Of a stretch of DNA of 31,468 nt, positions 23,395 to 30,236 are shown piece after piece. The position numbers and the translations under genes are program-made. Where the stretch lies: the IMG/VR virus record IMGVR_UViG_3300037088_000848, positions 1-31,468 of that record, one strand, 5' to 3'. Numbering within the stretch: the first letter of the stretch is position 1; each line of letters opens with the position of its first letter. Under the pieces are notes generated by a model. The model saw nothing but the letters and a program-made list of their open reading frames with translations. It was not told the origin of the DNA and ran no database searches. The DNA is from a virus.

Positions 23395-23625
23395 TTAGTC
23401 TTCACTCACTTTCTTCGCGCCGATGTTTTCTAAAATTAGGCTTTCCTCTCCAATATATTCAATCTCCATGCCTTCATCTTGAGCCCACAATAGGTTTTCA
23501 AGGCTGAGGGTTTGGATATTCTTGTTGTAAGTCTTCTTCACCCTTACAACCCATCGCGAAATAGGGCATTCTGGGTAAAACCATGAGCCCTTATCCTTCC
23601 TTACTTTAATCTTTGTCACTTCCAT
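23395..23625 (-). CDS. Unknown 76-aa early protein
   Basis: The product begins MEVTKIKVRKDKGSWFYPEC and has a central helix (SLENLLWAQDEGMEIEYIG), probably a small alpha-beta fold. AAAGGAGG lies 5 bases before the ATG. An upstream TGTTAAGCT element is shared with two other genes of the operon. Family unknown. Confidence 0.5.
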   Translation of the reverse strand: MEVTKIKVRKDKGSWFYPECPISRWVVRVKKTYNKNIQTLSLENLLWAQDEGMEIEYIGEESLILENIGAKKVSED

Positions 23626-23681
23626 TTTTCCTCCTTTCTTGTTTTGAATAGCTTAACACATTTAATACAATTAAGACAACG

Positions 23682-24239
23682 TCATTCGTCTTTGAAATAT
23701 TTGTAAGCCATGATACAAGCCATAGCCTGTTGCTTCACCCTTGGGGTGATATCGTACTTGCATATCATGGGCATTTCCCCTTGCTTATCAAGCTTTACAA
23801 ACATGCACTGATCTAAGGTTTGCACTCCATTAACATGCAAAAGATCTTTGTACATTGCCCCTTGCATGGTCCATAGTTTCTTTTCTTGTGAAGCTGTGCT
23901 CTTCCAGTCGCAAACAATAAGATCGTCTCCAAGTTTTATAACAGTGTCCACCTTCCCTGTTATCTTGAGAGAATCATTATAATATCTTTGTTCGTTCTTC
24001 ACTACGATGGGCTTGATTGTGTCGTACCACCTAAGCCAGCTGTCAAAGTAGGGCTGTGCACTATCTGATAAGGGGTAGCCATACCCATCGATATGGCATG
24101 TGATAGCTGAATGCACCTCCTCACCTATCAATCGCTTGCGCTCAATGACTGATTCATCCACCTTGGCGAAAGATTGCTTCCACCAAGGTTTGAGAATTTG
24201 GGATACCCTATCGTAGCCGGGTTTGATTTCTTCACTCAT
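23682..24239 (-). CDS. PD-(D/E)XK nuclease (RecB/Cas4-like exonuclease)
   Basis: The 185-aa protein shows the PD-(D/E)XK nuclease core: GEEVH (His43, the RecB-type helix motif), TGKVDTVIKL with Asp98, then LIVCDWKST with Asp111 and Lys113, and the Gln126 of MQGAMYKDLL. These match the catalytic D...(D/E)xK and the downstream Q motif of RecB and phage exonucleases. It should resect double-strand ends to single strands for the ERF protein in the same operon. Short for RecB-like phage exonucleases, but all key residues are present. AAAGGAGATAAA precedes the ATG. Confidence 0.75.
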   Translation of the reverse strand: MSEEIKPGYDRVSQILKPWWKQSFAKVDESVIERKRLIGEEVHSAITCHIDGYGYPLSDSAQPYFDSWLRWYDTIKPIVVKNEQRYYNDSLKITGKVDTVIKLGDDLIVCDWKSTASQEKKLWTMQGAMYKDLLHVNGVQTLDQCMFVKLDKQGEMPMICKYDITPRVKQQAMACIMAYKYFKDE

Positions 24240-24260
24240 TTTATCTCCTTTGTGTTTGTT

Positions 24261-24464
24261 TTAATAAGCTAACATAAAATCATTTGGGTTTTCATCGAAC
24301 CACCCTACTAAAATGCAATCGCTATCATCAAATGTGTACGCCCACACTTCATACAAGCAATCTTCTTTTGAGCCTGCATAGGGAAGCTCTTTGATATAGT
24401 ATCGTGTTCCTTGGTGCTTGAAGGACTTTCCAACTAACTCTTGGAAGGTTGAAACGTGTTCCAT
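24261..24464 (-). CDS. Unknown 67-aa early protein
   Basis: The product starts MEHVSTFQELVGKSFKHQ and is probably a small beta fold (TRYYIKELPYAGSKEDCLYEV, then YTFDDSDCILVGWFDENP). It begins directly at the stop of the zinc-ribbon gene with no gap; AAAGGAGAAAATC is its ribosome site. Family unknown. Confidence 0.5.
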   Translation of the reverse strand: MEHVSTFQELVGKSFKHQGTRYYIKELPYAGSKEDCLYEVWAYTFDDSDCILVGWFDENPNDFMLAY

Positions 24465-24767
24465 TTAGATTTTCTCCTTTAAACATGTATCACATAATTC
24501 TTTATCTTTCGAAGTAAAGCCTTCATTTGCGAATCCTTCTTTTCCACATTCGCAACAAATGTAGAAAGTCTCAAGCTTGTCTACATTAATCATGGCAATT
24601 TGTAAATTATCGTTAACAAGAAATACATTACCAGATTCCTCATTCACAGCAATATAAATACCTTCTTGCTCAAAATCTTCCGGGCAATTGCCATTTGCAT
24701 ACTCCTCCAAAAGCCGTGAAGCCATTTTCAGCTCCCGAGCTCCAAACTTATTTAAATCTGTCTCCAT
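24465..24767 (-). CDS. Zinc-ribbon protein at the head of the early operon
   Basis: The 100-aa product has a globular N-terminal part (ELKMASRLLEEYANGNCPEDF, then YIAVNEESGNVFLVN) and a zinc ribbon at the C-terminus: CCECGKEGF and, 17 residues on, CDTCLKEK (two CxxC pairs). AAAGGAGATTAG decides the start at 24767 over 24797. The 'PEDF...eGI...n..sGnvFL.n...Q.am' pattern is familiar from phage early regions, without a named role. Confidence 0.55.
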   Translation of the reverse strand: METDLNKFGARELKMASRLLEEYANGNCPEDFEQEGIYIAVNEESGNVFLVNDNLQIAMINVDKLETFYICCECGKEGFANEGFTSKDKELCDTCLKEKI

Positions 24768-24900
24768 ATCTAATCTCCTTTGGTTTTTCGATAGCATAAG
24801 CTTAAACCATTTAAGCTATTTAACACAAGCATAAAAAGAAAAAAGAATTTGTAATAAATTACTTTGTGTTGTATCTCTCGAATTTTACGAGGAAAACCGC
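24768..24900. promoter_or_regulatory. Divergent control region between early and RusA-terminase operons
   Basis: This gap lies between leftward and rightward operons. It contains two inverted repeats: AGCTTAAA/TTTAAGCT (24799-24806, 24810-24817) and GTAAT-AA-ATTAC (24851-24862). Either could be a repressor operator. Promoter boxes are weak: TTGTAA, 17 bases, TATCTC on the plus strand. TAAGCT elements similar to the first repeat recur ahead of two more early genes. Confidence 0.4.
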
Positions 24901-25392
24901 TTGGAAATTCTTGATATCTGTGCCTTACCTATACCATGGAAACGACCTGGATATGCAAAACGGGGCTCACATATTTTTGTGTACGATCAACAGAAAAAGG
25001 AGAAGGCACAAACCAAATGGTTGCTTAGGGGACAGTATGGAGGCGCAATTCTAACTGTGCCCATCCACATGAACATAATCTTCTACCTTCCGATACCAAA
25101 ATCCACCTCCAAGAAAAAGCGTCGTGAGATGAACCTAGGGCTCATTTCAGCGATGCACAAGCCCGATGTGGATAATCTAGTCAAGTTTTACATGGATTGC
25201 ATGACTGACGTTATATACATGGACGACGCACAGGTGGTTGATCTGCATGCCCAAAAGAAGTATGCAGACAATCCACATGTACTCATTAGCTTCTCGCCAT
25301 TGAACGAGAAGGAAGTAGCGGACTATGAGGAGATGAAGGAACAAAGTAAAAATATAAATCCAATAGCTTGGGAAGACAATGATTGTTATTAG
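24901..25392 (+). CDS. rusA: RusA-family Holliday junction resolvase (TTG start)
   Basis: This 163-aa protein should cut Holliday junctions formed in phage recombination, clearing branches before packaging. The RusA signature is present: PIPKSTSKKKR (about residues 63-73), KPDVDNL with Asp89 and Asp91, then YMDDAQVV with Asp108 and Asp109, and a K-rich strand after it (AQKKYADNP). The three to four acidic residues are the metal ligands of the family. No ATG opens the frame; the TTG at 24901 lies 7 bases past GAGGAAAA. Its end overlaps the next gene by 14 bases. Confidence 0.8.
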   Translation: MEILDICALPIPWKRPGYAKRGSHIFVYDQQKKEKAQTKWLLRGQYGGAILTVPIHMNIIFYLPIPKSTSKKKRREMNLGLISAMHKPDVDNLVKFYMDCMTDVIYMDDAQVVDLHAQKKYADNPHVLISFSPLNEKEVADYEEMKEQSKNINPIAWEDNDCY

Positions 25393-25567
25393 TGAAACCG
25401 TGGACGACGAACAGTATTGGGAACTTACTCTCTCTGAACATGAGCTTAGATTCCTTGAGAAGAACAAGAGCTATCACCAGAAAGCTTTAGTGACTGGAAA
25501 GGTTATTAACGTAGGCATAAGGGTGAATTGCCCCGACACATGCCCTAACTATGAGGATATGGAATGA
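25379..25567 (+). CDS. Unknown 62-aa protein
   Basis: The product (MIVISETVDDEQYWELTLSE, then CPDTCPNYEDME) overlaps RusA by 14 bases and the next gene by 4. Two cysteines near the end (CPDTC) might bind metal. Family unknown. Confidence 0.5.
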   Translation: MIVISETVDDEQYWELTLSEHELRFLEKNKSYHQKALVTGKVINVGIRVNCPDTCPNYEDME

Positions 25568-25743
25568 AGAAGAAAGTATCTGCAAAGATGGAGAAGGTAA
25601 TGCACGAATACAAAGAAGGCGAACTGCACAGTGGTTCCAAGAAAGGGCCAGCTGTGAAGTCACGCAAGCAAGCAATAGCAATAGCAATGAGTGAAGCTCG
25701 CAAGTCTGGTATCAAACTCCCTAAAAAGAAAGGAATGAAGTAA
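25564..25743 (+). CDS. Small basic DUF6496-like protein
   Basis: The 59-aa product reads EKVMHEYKEGELHSGS, then KKGPAVKSRKQAIAIAMSEARKSG, the pattern of the DUF6496 family ('vMhEfk.G.LhSGs..g..Vk.rkQAiAIalsEArk'). The family's function is unknown; the high charge suggests contact with nucleic acid. The start overlaps the previous stop (ATGA). Confidence 0.65.
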   Translation: MKKKVSAKMEKVMHEYKEGELHSGSKKGPAVKSRKQAIAIAMSEARKSGIKLPKKKGMK

Positions 25744-25910
25744 TGCAACCAAATGAAACCAAACCAACGCCCCCTGCAGAACTTAGCCTCAAGTTCATGG
25801 CATGGGACATCAAACAACTAGCTAAGTCAATGACTGAGGTTGTTATTGCAATACGTGAGCTTACAGCTGCAATCAATGGCAAGCCTAAGTCTCCCGAGGT
25901 TCCGTTCTAA
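25743..25910 (+). CDS. Unknown 55-aa protein before the terminase genes
   Basis: ATG at 25743 shares a base with the previous stop, and the stop at 25908-25910 shares one with the next start. The product has a Pro-rich head (MQPNETKPTPPAEL) and one amphipathic helix (DIKQLAKSMTEVVIAIRELT). Not recognised; tight coupling on both sides supports it as a gene. Confidence 0.5.
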   Translation: MQPNETKPTPPAELSLKFMAWDIKQLAKSMTEVVIAIRELTAAINGKPKSPEVPF

Positions 25911-26422
25911 TGGCTAAGTGTGGACGTAAAAGGAAGTGGACAAGCGAGAACCCAGTCAATGATTGCAATGGAATGAAGGCTAAGAGGAAGTATCGATCAT
26001 ACAAGAAGAAGGGCAAGGAAGAGCTTGGCACAACAACTCTTGAACTTGACGTTAGACAGATACGAGAGCTAGGCAAGATTCATTGTACGAACCAAGAAGT
26101 AGCAAGGGTGATGGGTTGTTCTTACAGTCTCATAAGATCTAAATATCTTGACGTTATCGAGGAAGGGCGTGAGCAAGGCAAGGCCTCTTTACGTCACGCC
26201 CAATACAAGCGAGCCATGGAAGGCAACCCAACCATGCTTATATGGCTTGGGAAGCACTTGCTTGGCCAACGTGACGAGATACGTTTGTCAACCGTTGAGC
26301 CTGAGGCTCGAGAGTTTCTTAGGCGTTTAGAGGAAATGACTCCCGCAGGACTTGATCAAAAAACAGCTGACGTCAAGCTCGAGATTGACGGAACAACCAA
26401 ACTGTTGGATAACTTGCCATGA
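25910..26422 (+). CDS. terS: Terminase small subunit
   Basis: The 170-aa protein has a basic N-terminal arm, a helix-turn-helix (about residues 50-85: IRELGKIHCTNQEVARVMGCSYSLIR) and the region GREQGKASLRHAQYKRAMEGNPTMLIWLGKHLLGQRD (about 95-130), a pattern seen in small terminase subunits ('slrr.q~~~A..GN~tm.iwlGK..LGQ'). The small subunit recognises phage DNA and guides the large subunit. Two genes on lies the large subunit, as expected. The acidic C-terminus (about 140-170) may contact it. Confidence 0.75.
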   Translation: MAKCGRKRKWTSENPVNDCNGMKAKRKYRSYKKKGKEELGTTTLELDVRQIRELGKIHCTNQEVARVMGCSYSLIRSKYLDVIEEGREQGKASLRHAQYKRAMEGNPTMLIWLGKHLLGQRDEIRLSTVEPEAREFLRRLEEMTPAGLDQKTADVKLEIDGTTKLLDNLP

Positions 26423-26601
26423 CAAACGAAACAGAGACGTTCCGGCCTATCATTACAAATGAAAAATGGATTGAATACAGTAAAGATATCAAATATGAGG
26501 AGTTTTGTTCCATATGCAAACGACATTATTCCTCACCCTCTCATGATGATCATGTATGTTCATTTAAGGAGAAGAGCGATTGTTCAGCGATAAGCAGTTA
26601 A
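26419..26601 (+). CDS. Small Cys/His-motif protein between the terminase genes
   Basis: The 60-aa product has CSICKRHYSSPSHDDHVC, which may bind zinc (Cys/Cys, His, His, Cys). Its start overlaps the small-subunit stop by 4 bases and its last 22 bases overlap the large-subunit gene in another frame. Its reading frame contains the large-subunit ribosome site. Not recognised as a family. Confidence 0.5.
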   Translation: MTNETETFRPIITNEKWIEYSKDIKYEEFCSICKRHYSSPSHDDHVCSFKEKSDCSAISS

Positions 26602-27857
26602 TTTCTCTACACGAAAGCACAGCCCGAATCAACGTATGGGAAGGTGCTGTTCGTTCAGGGAAGACTTACATCTCCTTGTGGCGATTCTTGAAAGAGCTCA
26701 TGGAAGGTCCAGCTGGCGAGTACTGTATCATTACGCGTACCTACGATACGTTCAAGCGAAACGTGTTACCAACACTCACAAGAATGATTGGTGCAGACGC
26801 ACATTACTATGCTGGCAAGAGAGAGCTCAACATATGGGGTAAAACAATCTTTGTTATTGGCGCGGACGACTCTACTGCAGAATGCAAAATTCGAGGACCT
26901 ACGTTCAGTGGGGCGTACGTGGATGAGGGAAGCATAATCCCCGAGTCAGTGTTCAAAATGCTAATCAGTCGATGCGCCATGAAGGATGCACGTATCTTTG
27001 TTACCACTAACCCCGACTCGCCATATCATTGGCTAAAGAGAGACTACCTTGAGAACAATTCCGACGTTAAGTCGTGGCAATTTAAACTTGAAGACAATCC
27101 AGCACTTACGAAAAAAGACATGGCCTACCTTCGGAGACAATATAAAGGTCTTTGGTATCAGCGATTCATCGAGGGCTTGTGGGTCATGGCCGAGGGGGCT
27201 GTATTTGATACTTTCGATTGCTCTACTTGCGTTATTCCTTTCCCTCCTGGCAACCCTCAGTATACTTTGGTGGGGGTAGATTATGGAACGAACAACCCCA
27301 CCTCTTTCGTGTCAATATCAGTCAATCTAAGTAAGTTTCCTAATATATGGGTTGACGATGTTTATTTTTACGATTCTAAAGCCCACCAGAGACAAAAGAC
27401 GGACAACGAATACGCTGCGGACTTGAAGAAGTTCATTGTTGGCAAGCCTTTGCGAGCCATTTACATTGACCCTAGTGCAGCAAGTTTCAAACTCGAGTGC
27501 GCGAAACATGATATACCTAACATTTATGACGCTGAAAATGAAGTGCTGGATGGTATACGACTTTTGGGAGATTTTTTCAATAAAGGAACGTTGAAAATTT
27601 GTCGCCACTGTGAGCAATTGATCAAGGATATTCAGAGTTATGTGTGGGATTCCAAGTGCGCCATGACTGGCGTTGACAAACCATTAAAACAGAATGACCA
27701 TACCATCGACGCCTTGCGTTACGCTGTCTACAGTCACTTCTACAACAAACCACATATCTCCTTATCAGCACATGACATTGATCGAGCCTACAACGAATCA
27801 AGGGGTATAGGACCTAACTTGCCCGAACCATTCAGAGATCCAAGGGAGTACTATTGA
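26580..27857 (+). CDS. terL: Terminase large subunit, PBSX-like (TTG start)
   Basis: This 425-aa protein is the ATPase-nuclease that packages DNA into the head. Visible parts in order: Walker A GAVRSGKT (residues 22-29), Walker B AYVDEG with Asp115 and Glu116, a coupling motif TTNPDSP (about 140), and the C-terminal RNase H-like nuclease with GVDYGTNNP (Asp234), IYIDPSA (Asp297) and DHTIDALRYA (Asp377). The layout and motifs fit PBSX-type terminases. An in-frame stop at 26565-26567 leaves the TTG at 26580, 8 bases past AAGGAG, as the only good start. It overlaps the next gene (TTGA). Confidence 0.9.
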   Translation: MFSDKQLISLHESTARINVWEGAVRSGKTYISLWRFLKELMEGPAGEYCIITRTYDTFKRNVLPTLTRMIGADAHYYAGKRELNIWGKTIFVIGADDSTAECKIRGPTFSGAYVDEGSIIPESVFKMLISRCAMKDARIFVTTNPDSPYHWLKRDYLENNSDVKSWQFKLEDNPALTKKDMAYLRRQYKGLWYQRFIEGLWVMAEGAVFDTFDCSTCVIPFPPGNPQYTLVGVDYGTNNPTSFVSISVNLSKFPNIWVDDVYFYDSKAHQRQKTDNEYAADLKKFIVGKPLRAIYIDPSAASFKLECAKHDIPNIYDAENEVLDGIRLLGDFFNKGTLKICRHCEQLIKDIQSYVWDSKCAMTGVDKPLKQNDHTIDALRYAVYSHFYNKPHISLSAHDIDRAYNESRGIGPNLPEPFRDPREYY

Positions 27858-28120
27858 GAAATATCAAGAAATGCAAGCAATGCGAGCAAGATTTCTTCAC
27901 AAGTAAATCTTTTAAGACATATTGCTCCAAACGATGTTTGCAAGACTACGAACGCGAGATGAGGAGAAGAAAGTATTGGGCGAAAAGAGCAGAGAAGGAA
28001 AGAGAATTGCATTGCAAGCATTGTGGGAAAATGTTTATAGGTACCAAGAATCCATTTTGCTCAAAGGAATGTAGATATTTGTATTCTTGGGTGAATGGGA
28101 AATCAAATTATTTAACTTAA
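27854..28120 (+). CDS. Double zinc-ribbon protein (TTG start)
   Basis: The 88-aa product has two similar four-Cys motifs, CKQCEQDF...YCSKRC (about residues 7-28) and CKHCGKMF...FCSKEC (about 53-72), so it is probably an internal duplication of a zinc finger that binds nucleic acid or protein. The TTG start overlaps the terminase stop (TTGA) and follows AAGGGAG by 5 bases. Such small Cys-rich proteins often lie next to terminase or HNH-like genes. Confidence 0.6.
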   Translation: MRNIKKCKQCEQDFFTSKSFKTYCSKRCLQDYEREMRRRKYWAKRAEKERELHCKHCGKMFIGTKNPFCSKECRYLYSWVNGKSNYLT

Positions 28121-28128
28121 GGAGATGT

Positions 28129-28407
28129 ATGGAAGAAGAAAAGAAGGAAGAAGCGCCGCTAGTTGAATACAGCAATGAGCAAATTGATCTATGGATAAAA
28201 GAGATGCAGAATGCTATCATAGACACCTTGAATGCCAAGATCAAGGAACATGACTCAAAATTACCTCTCATATGTATCTTCAATGGTATTATCTCTGCTT
28301 ATCTCTCTGTTTTGTTGTCTGCAAAGCTCAAGGAACAAAGAGAGGAATTCCTCAATGCCATGCATGAAAGAATGAAAGAGGTGTTGAAGGCGAGGAACGA
28401 GATTTAG
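28129..28407 (+). CDS. Unknown 92-aa helical protein
   Basis: The start at 28129 follows AAGGAGATGT; an in-frame ATG at 28087 lies within the previous gene. The product is helical (SNEQIDLWIKEMQNAIIDTL), with one hydrophobic stretch (ICIFNGIISAYLSVLLSA, about residues 48-65) that may be a membrane span or the core of a helix bundle. Family unknown. Confidence 0.5.
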   Translation: MEEEKKEEAPLVEYSNEQIDLWIKEMQNAIIDTLNAKIKEHDSKLPLICIFNGIISAYLSVLLSAKLKEQREEFLNAMHERMKEVLKARNEI

Positions 28408-28411
28408 GTTA

Positions 28412-28440
28412 GCCAATTATATACTAAGTATATAATTGGC
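28412..28440. repeat. Perfect 13-bp inverted repeat with 3-base loop
   Basis: GCCAATTATATAC (28412-28424) and GTATATAATTGGC (28428-28440) are exactly complementary, separated by TAA. No T run follows, so it is not a typical intrinsic terminator. It starts 5 bases past the TAG (28405-28407) of the 92-aa gene and 17 bases ahead of the tRNA. Confidence 0.75.
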
Positions 28441-28457
28441 ATACACATTTCCTAATT

Positions 28458-28532
28458 GACTCCATAGTCTAGACTGGCTTAGGATATCAGATTTTCACTC
28501 TGATGACGTGGGTTCGAATCCCGCTGGGGTCA
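28458..28532 (+). tRNA. tRNA-Glu (anticodon TTC)
   Basis: Acceptor arms GACTCCA/TGGGGTC pair over 7 bp. The D arm is GTCT...AGGA. The anticodon arm ATCAGA/TCTGAT has loop TTTTCAC with TTC at 28494-28496. The T arm is GTGGG/CCCGC with TTCGAAT. No CCA is encoded; base 73 is A. It would read Glu GAA and GAG codons, which are frequent in this phage. Confidence 0.92.
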
Positions 28533-28551
28533 TTATCCCTACATTAAGTAG

Positions 28552-28581
28552 AAACCTATAGCCTCCGAGCTGTAGGTTTTT
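28552..28581 (+). terminator. Rho-independent terminator after the tRNA
   Basis: AAACCTATAGC (28552-28562) pairs with GCTGTAGGTTT (28569-28579) with one T-G pair and a 6-base loop; a short T run follows. It would end the tRNA or terminase transcript ahead of the recombinase. Confidence 0.75.
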
Positions 28582-28674
28582 CATACATACCTATGTACGA
28601 TTTTCATACATCTCCCTCAGTCATTGCAGTTATTCTTTGATTCCCGTACACTTTCCTATTCATTAGGAGGGTTT
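28582..28674 (+). other. Intergenic region ahead of the recombinase
   Basis: This 93-base stretch contains a direct repeat of TTTTCATACAT (28578-28588 and again from about 28601) and a GGAGGGTTT ribosome site before the recombinase ATG. An attachment site could be here, but nothing in the window proves it. Confidence 0.3.
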
Positions 28675-29360
28675 ATGCGAATAATAGCGTATCTTAGGGT
28701 TAGTTCAGATCAACAAGTAAAAACAGGATATGGACTTGCGAGGAGTTTGCCCAACGCAAAGGATGGACTATCTCTGAATGGTTCATGGATGAAGGGATAA
28801 GTGGGAAACTTGGCTTAAACAAACGACCGGGGCTGGATGCTGCACTCAAATCGCTTAAACGTGATGATGTTTTACTTTGTGTCTGTCGGGACAGGATTGC
28901 AAGAAGCGTCGATTTACTGATTCAAATAGGCAAGATTATCAAAAAGAAGAAAGCAAGTATTTTCACATGTGATGGAACAGGCGACCTTGAAATGAATGCC
29001 CATAATTGGCTTGCAGTTATAATGAGGGACGTGGTAAGTGAATTCGAAAGATTGAATTGTGGCGAACGTACTCATCGTGCTTTAATGGACAAAAAGTCCA
29101 AGGGTTTGGTATATGGTGAGATTCCATATGGATGGAGGAAGGCGTCTGATGGGATGCACTTGGAGAAGGACGAAAGGGAACAAGAGATCATTGAAGAAAT
29201 CTTAAGGATGCATGAGTCTGGCATACCTATTAGGAAGATTTGTCCAATATTGAACGAAAGGGGCATTAAGACAAAGAAGGGCGGGACGTGGGCGAAGACA
29301 AACCTTGGGTATATTATGAAGAGAGTGAGGGGTGAAGAAGAAAATAGAAGAATTAATTAA
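28675..29360 (+). pseudogene. Serine recombinase (resolvase/integrase), frameshifted
   Basis: The first frame, from ATG 28675 behind GGAGGG, reads MRIIAYLRVSSDQQVKTGYGL with the catalytic Ser of the LRVS motif, then runs out of family sequence and stops at 28800. The rest of the protein continues in the +2 frame from about 28737 (CEEFAQRKGWTISEWFMDEG), with DRIARS, the basic 'FERLNCGERTHRAL' helix, YGEIPYGWR and the recombinase domain up to 29360. The 'EAQ..aC' stretch that normally follows 'GyGL' is missing. The gap fits a 19-base loss between two CTT triplets. Without a frameshift no active enzyme is made. A sequencing error is less likely than for a single base. Confidence 0.75.
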
Positions 29361-29481
29361 ATTTATTAATTTGAAAACAGATAAAGAATATGCGGATGAT
29401 TTTCCAATTTATGAAATAGAAAATTGGATAAGAGAATTTTTTAAACAAGATGAAAAAGCCAGCCCCAAGGATGAGGAATGA
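29332..29481 (+). CDS. Small helical protein (49 aa, GTG start)
   Basis: The frame begins at a GTG inside the end of the recombinase and reads VKKKIEELIKFINLKTDKEY, then IENWIREFF and the tail KASPKDEE. Composition and ending resemble those of the next genes, but no clear ribosome site stands before the GTG. The family is unknown. Confidence 0.35.
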   Translation: MKKKIEELIKFINLKTDKEYADDFPIYEIENWIREFFKQDEKASPKDEE

Positions 29482-29520
29482 GGAAAGGGTATGAGCGAAA
29501 AATAGAATATAGGAAAAATT

Positions 29521-29808
29521 ATGGATCCACTTAATCAAAATACCCATGAGCTTCTGTATTGGGCGGTCCGCAGAGGTGTTGCTCATGCTATTTGGGATAT
29601 AGCTGCGGCAACTAAGAAACTTGACATAGAAGATGATTTCTTTGATGCCCTAAAGGAGAACATAAACGCAGGTTTGAAAACCTTAGAGGGAAAATCGGAA
29701 GAACATCAAAAGAAGATGGAGGGGGAAATAGTCCATATACTAGATCAAGTTAGCGAAGTTTTATCCAGATTGAGTACCGAAGAAACCAAGCCCAAAGGTG
29801 AGGAGTGA
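29521..29808 (+). CDS. Unknown 95-aa helical protein
   Basis: The product starts MDPLNQNTHELLYWAVRRGV and is helical throughout (coiled-coil-like KEELEGK.. pattern near residues 45-70), ending with EETKPKGEE. That tail recurs in its neighbours. The next gene's GTG overlaps its stop (GTGA). No strong ribosome site precedes it (GGAAAAATT only). Confidence 0.5.
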   Translation: MDPLNQNTHELLYWAVRRGVAHAIWDIAAATKKLDIEDDFFDALKENINAGLKTLEGKSEEHQKKMEGEIVHILDQVSEVLSRLSTEETKPKGEE

Positions 29809-30026
29809 GGAAGAAAGAGAAAACTGTCAAAGTCAACTGTGACTACAAATCAATCCTCATTTCCGACCATGATAAATCAATTGCAATATTCAATATACCA
29901 CCAGAATTATATAAAGACATTCATATAATATGCACTAGAGATAAAATGAGCCTAGCTGATTTTGTACTTAGTGCATTGGATATGGCTGCTACTTTTTGTA
30001 AAGAAACCAACCCCAAGGGTAAGTGA
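29805..30026 (+). CDS. RHH-like small regulator (GTG start)
   Basis: The 73-aa product has NIPPELYKDIHIICTRDKMSLADFVLSALDMA, the strand-helix-helix pattern of ribbon-helix-helix DNA-binding proteins (strand 'iaiFnIp', then two helices). It is a relative of the C-terminal half of the gene at 30205. The GTG start overlaps the previous stop and follows AGGTGAGGA. The tail is KETNPKGK. Probably a dimeric repressor of nearby genes. Confidence 0.5.
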   Translation: MRKKEKTVKVNCDYKSILISDHDKSIAIFNIPPELYKDIHIICTRDKMSLADFVLSALDMAATFCKETNPKGK

Positions 30027-30041
30027 TGAGCAGGCAGTGGC

Positions 30042-30236
30042 ATGATAAAGATCATTAAAGGATACCAATGGAAACTCCATAAAGTTAAGAAAGGCTATTG
30101 GGCAGAATGTCTTGACCTACCGAATCTTGTGACTCAAGGCGATGATATGAACGATCTTCTGTTTATGATAGATGACATTGTTAAGTTATATTTTGAGGAA
30201 GAAAATGGAAAAAAAGAAGAAAGACAAAGACCTTAA
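30042..30236 (+). CDS. HicB-like antitoxin-type protein without DNA-binding tail
   Basis: The 64-aa product has the HicB partial-RNase-H-like fold signature: WKLHKVKKGYWAECLDLPNLVTQGDDMNDLLFMIDDIVKLYFEE ('..GyWaec.dLpg..tqGdt.eEal.n..e....~~'). The C-terminal HTH or RHH of true HicB is absent, and no HicA toxin (which is a small protein with a GGSH motif) is next to it. It may act as a stand-alone domain or with the RHH protein encoded by the next gene. Confidence 0.6.
   Translation: MIKIIKGYQWKLHKVKKGYWAECLDLPNLVTQGDDMNDLLFMIDDIVKLYFEEENGKKEERQRP

Noticed and set aside
24866-25054. Plus-strand ATG frame upstream of and overlapping RusA
   Set aside because: It overlaps the RusA frame and has no family signature; RusA's TTG with its GAGGAAAA site explains the region.
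26580-27857. Gene start of terminase at an ATG further inside
   Set aside because: The next Met follows Walker A; the TTG with its AAGGAG site and an in-frame stop just upstream is the only sensible start.
29478-29534. 18-codon frame between the 49-aa and 95-aa genes
   Set aside because: Very short, basic, overlapping the next start and without conservation evidence; more likely part of the repeated gene-junction sequence.
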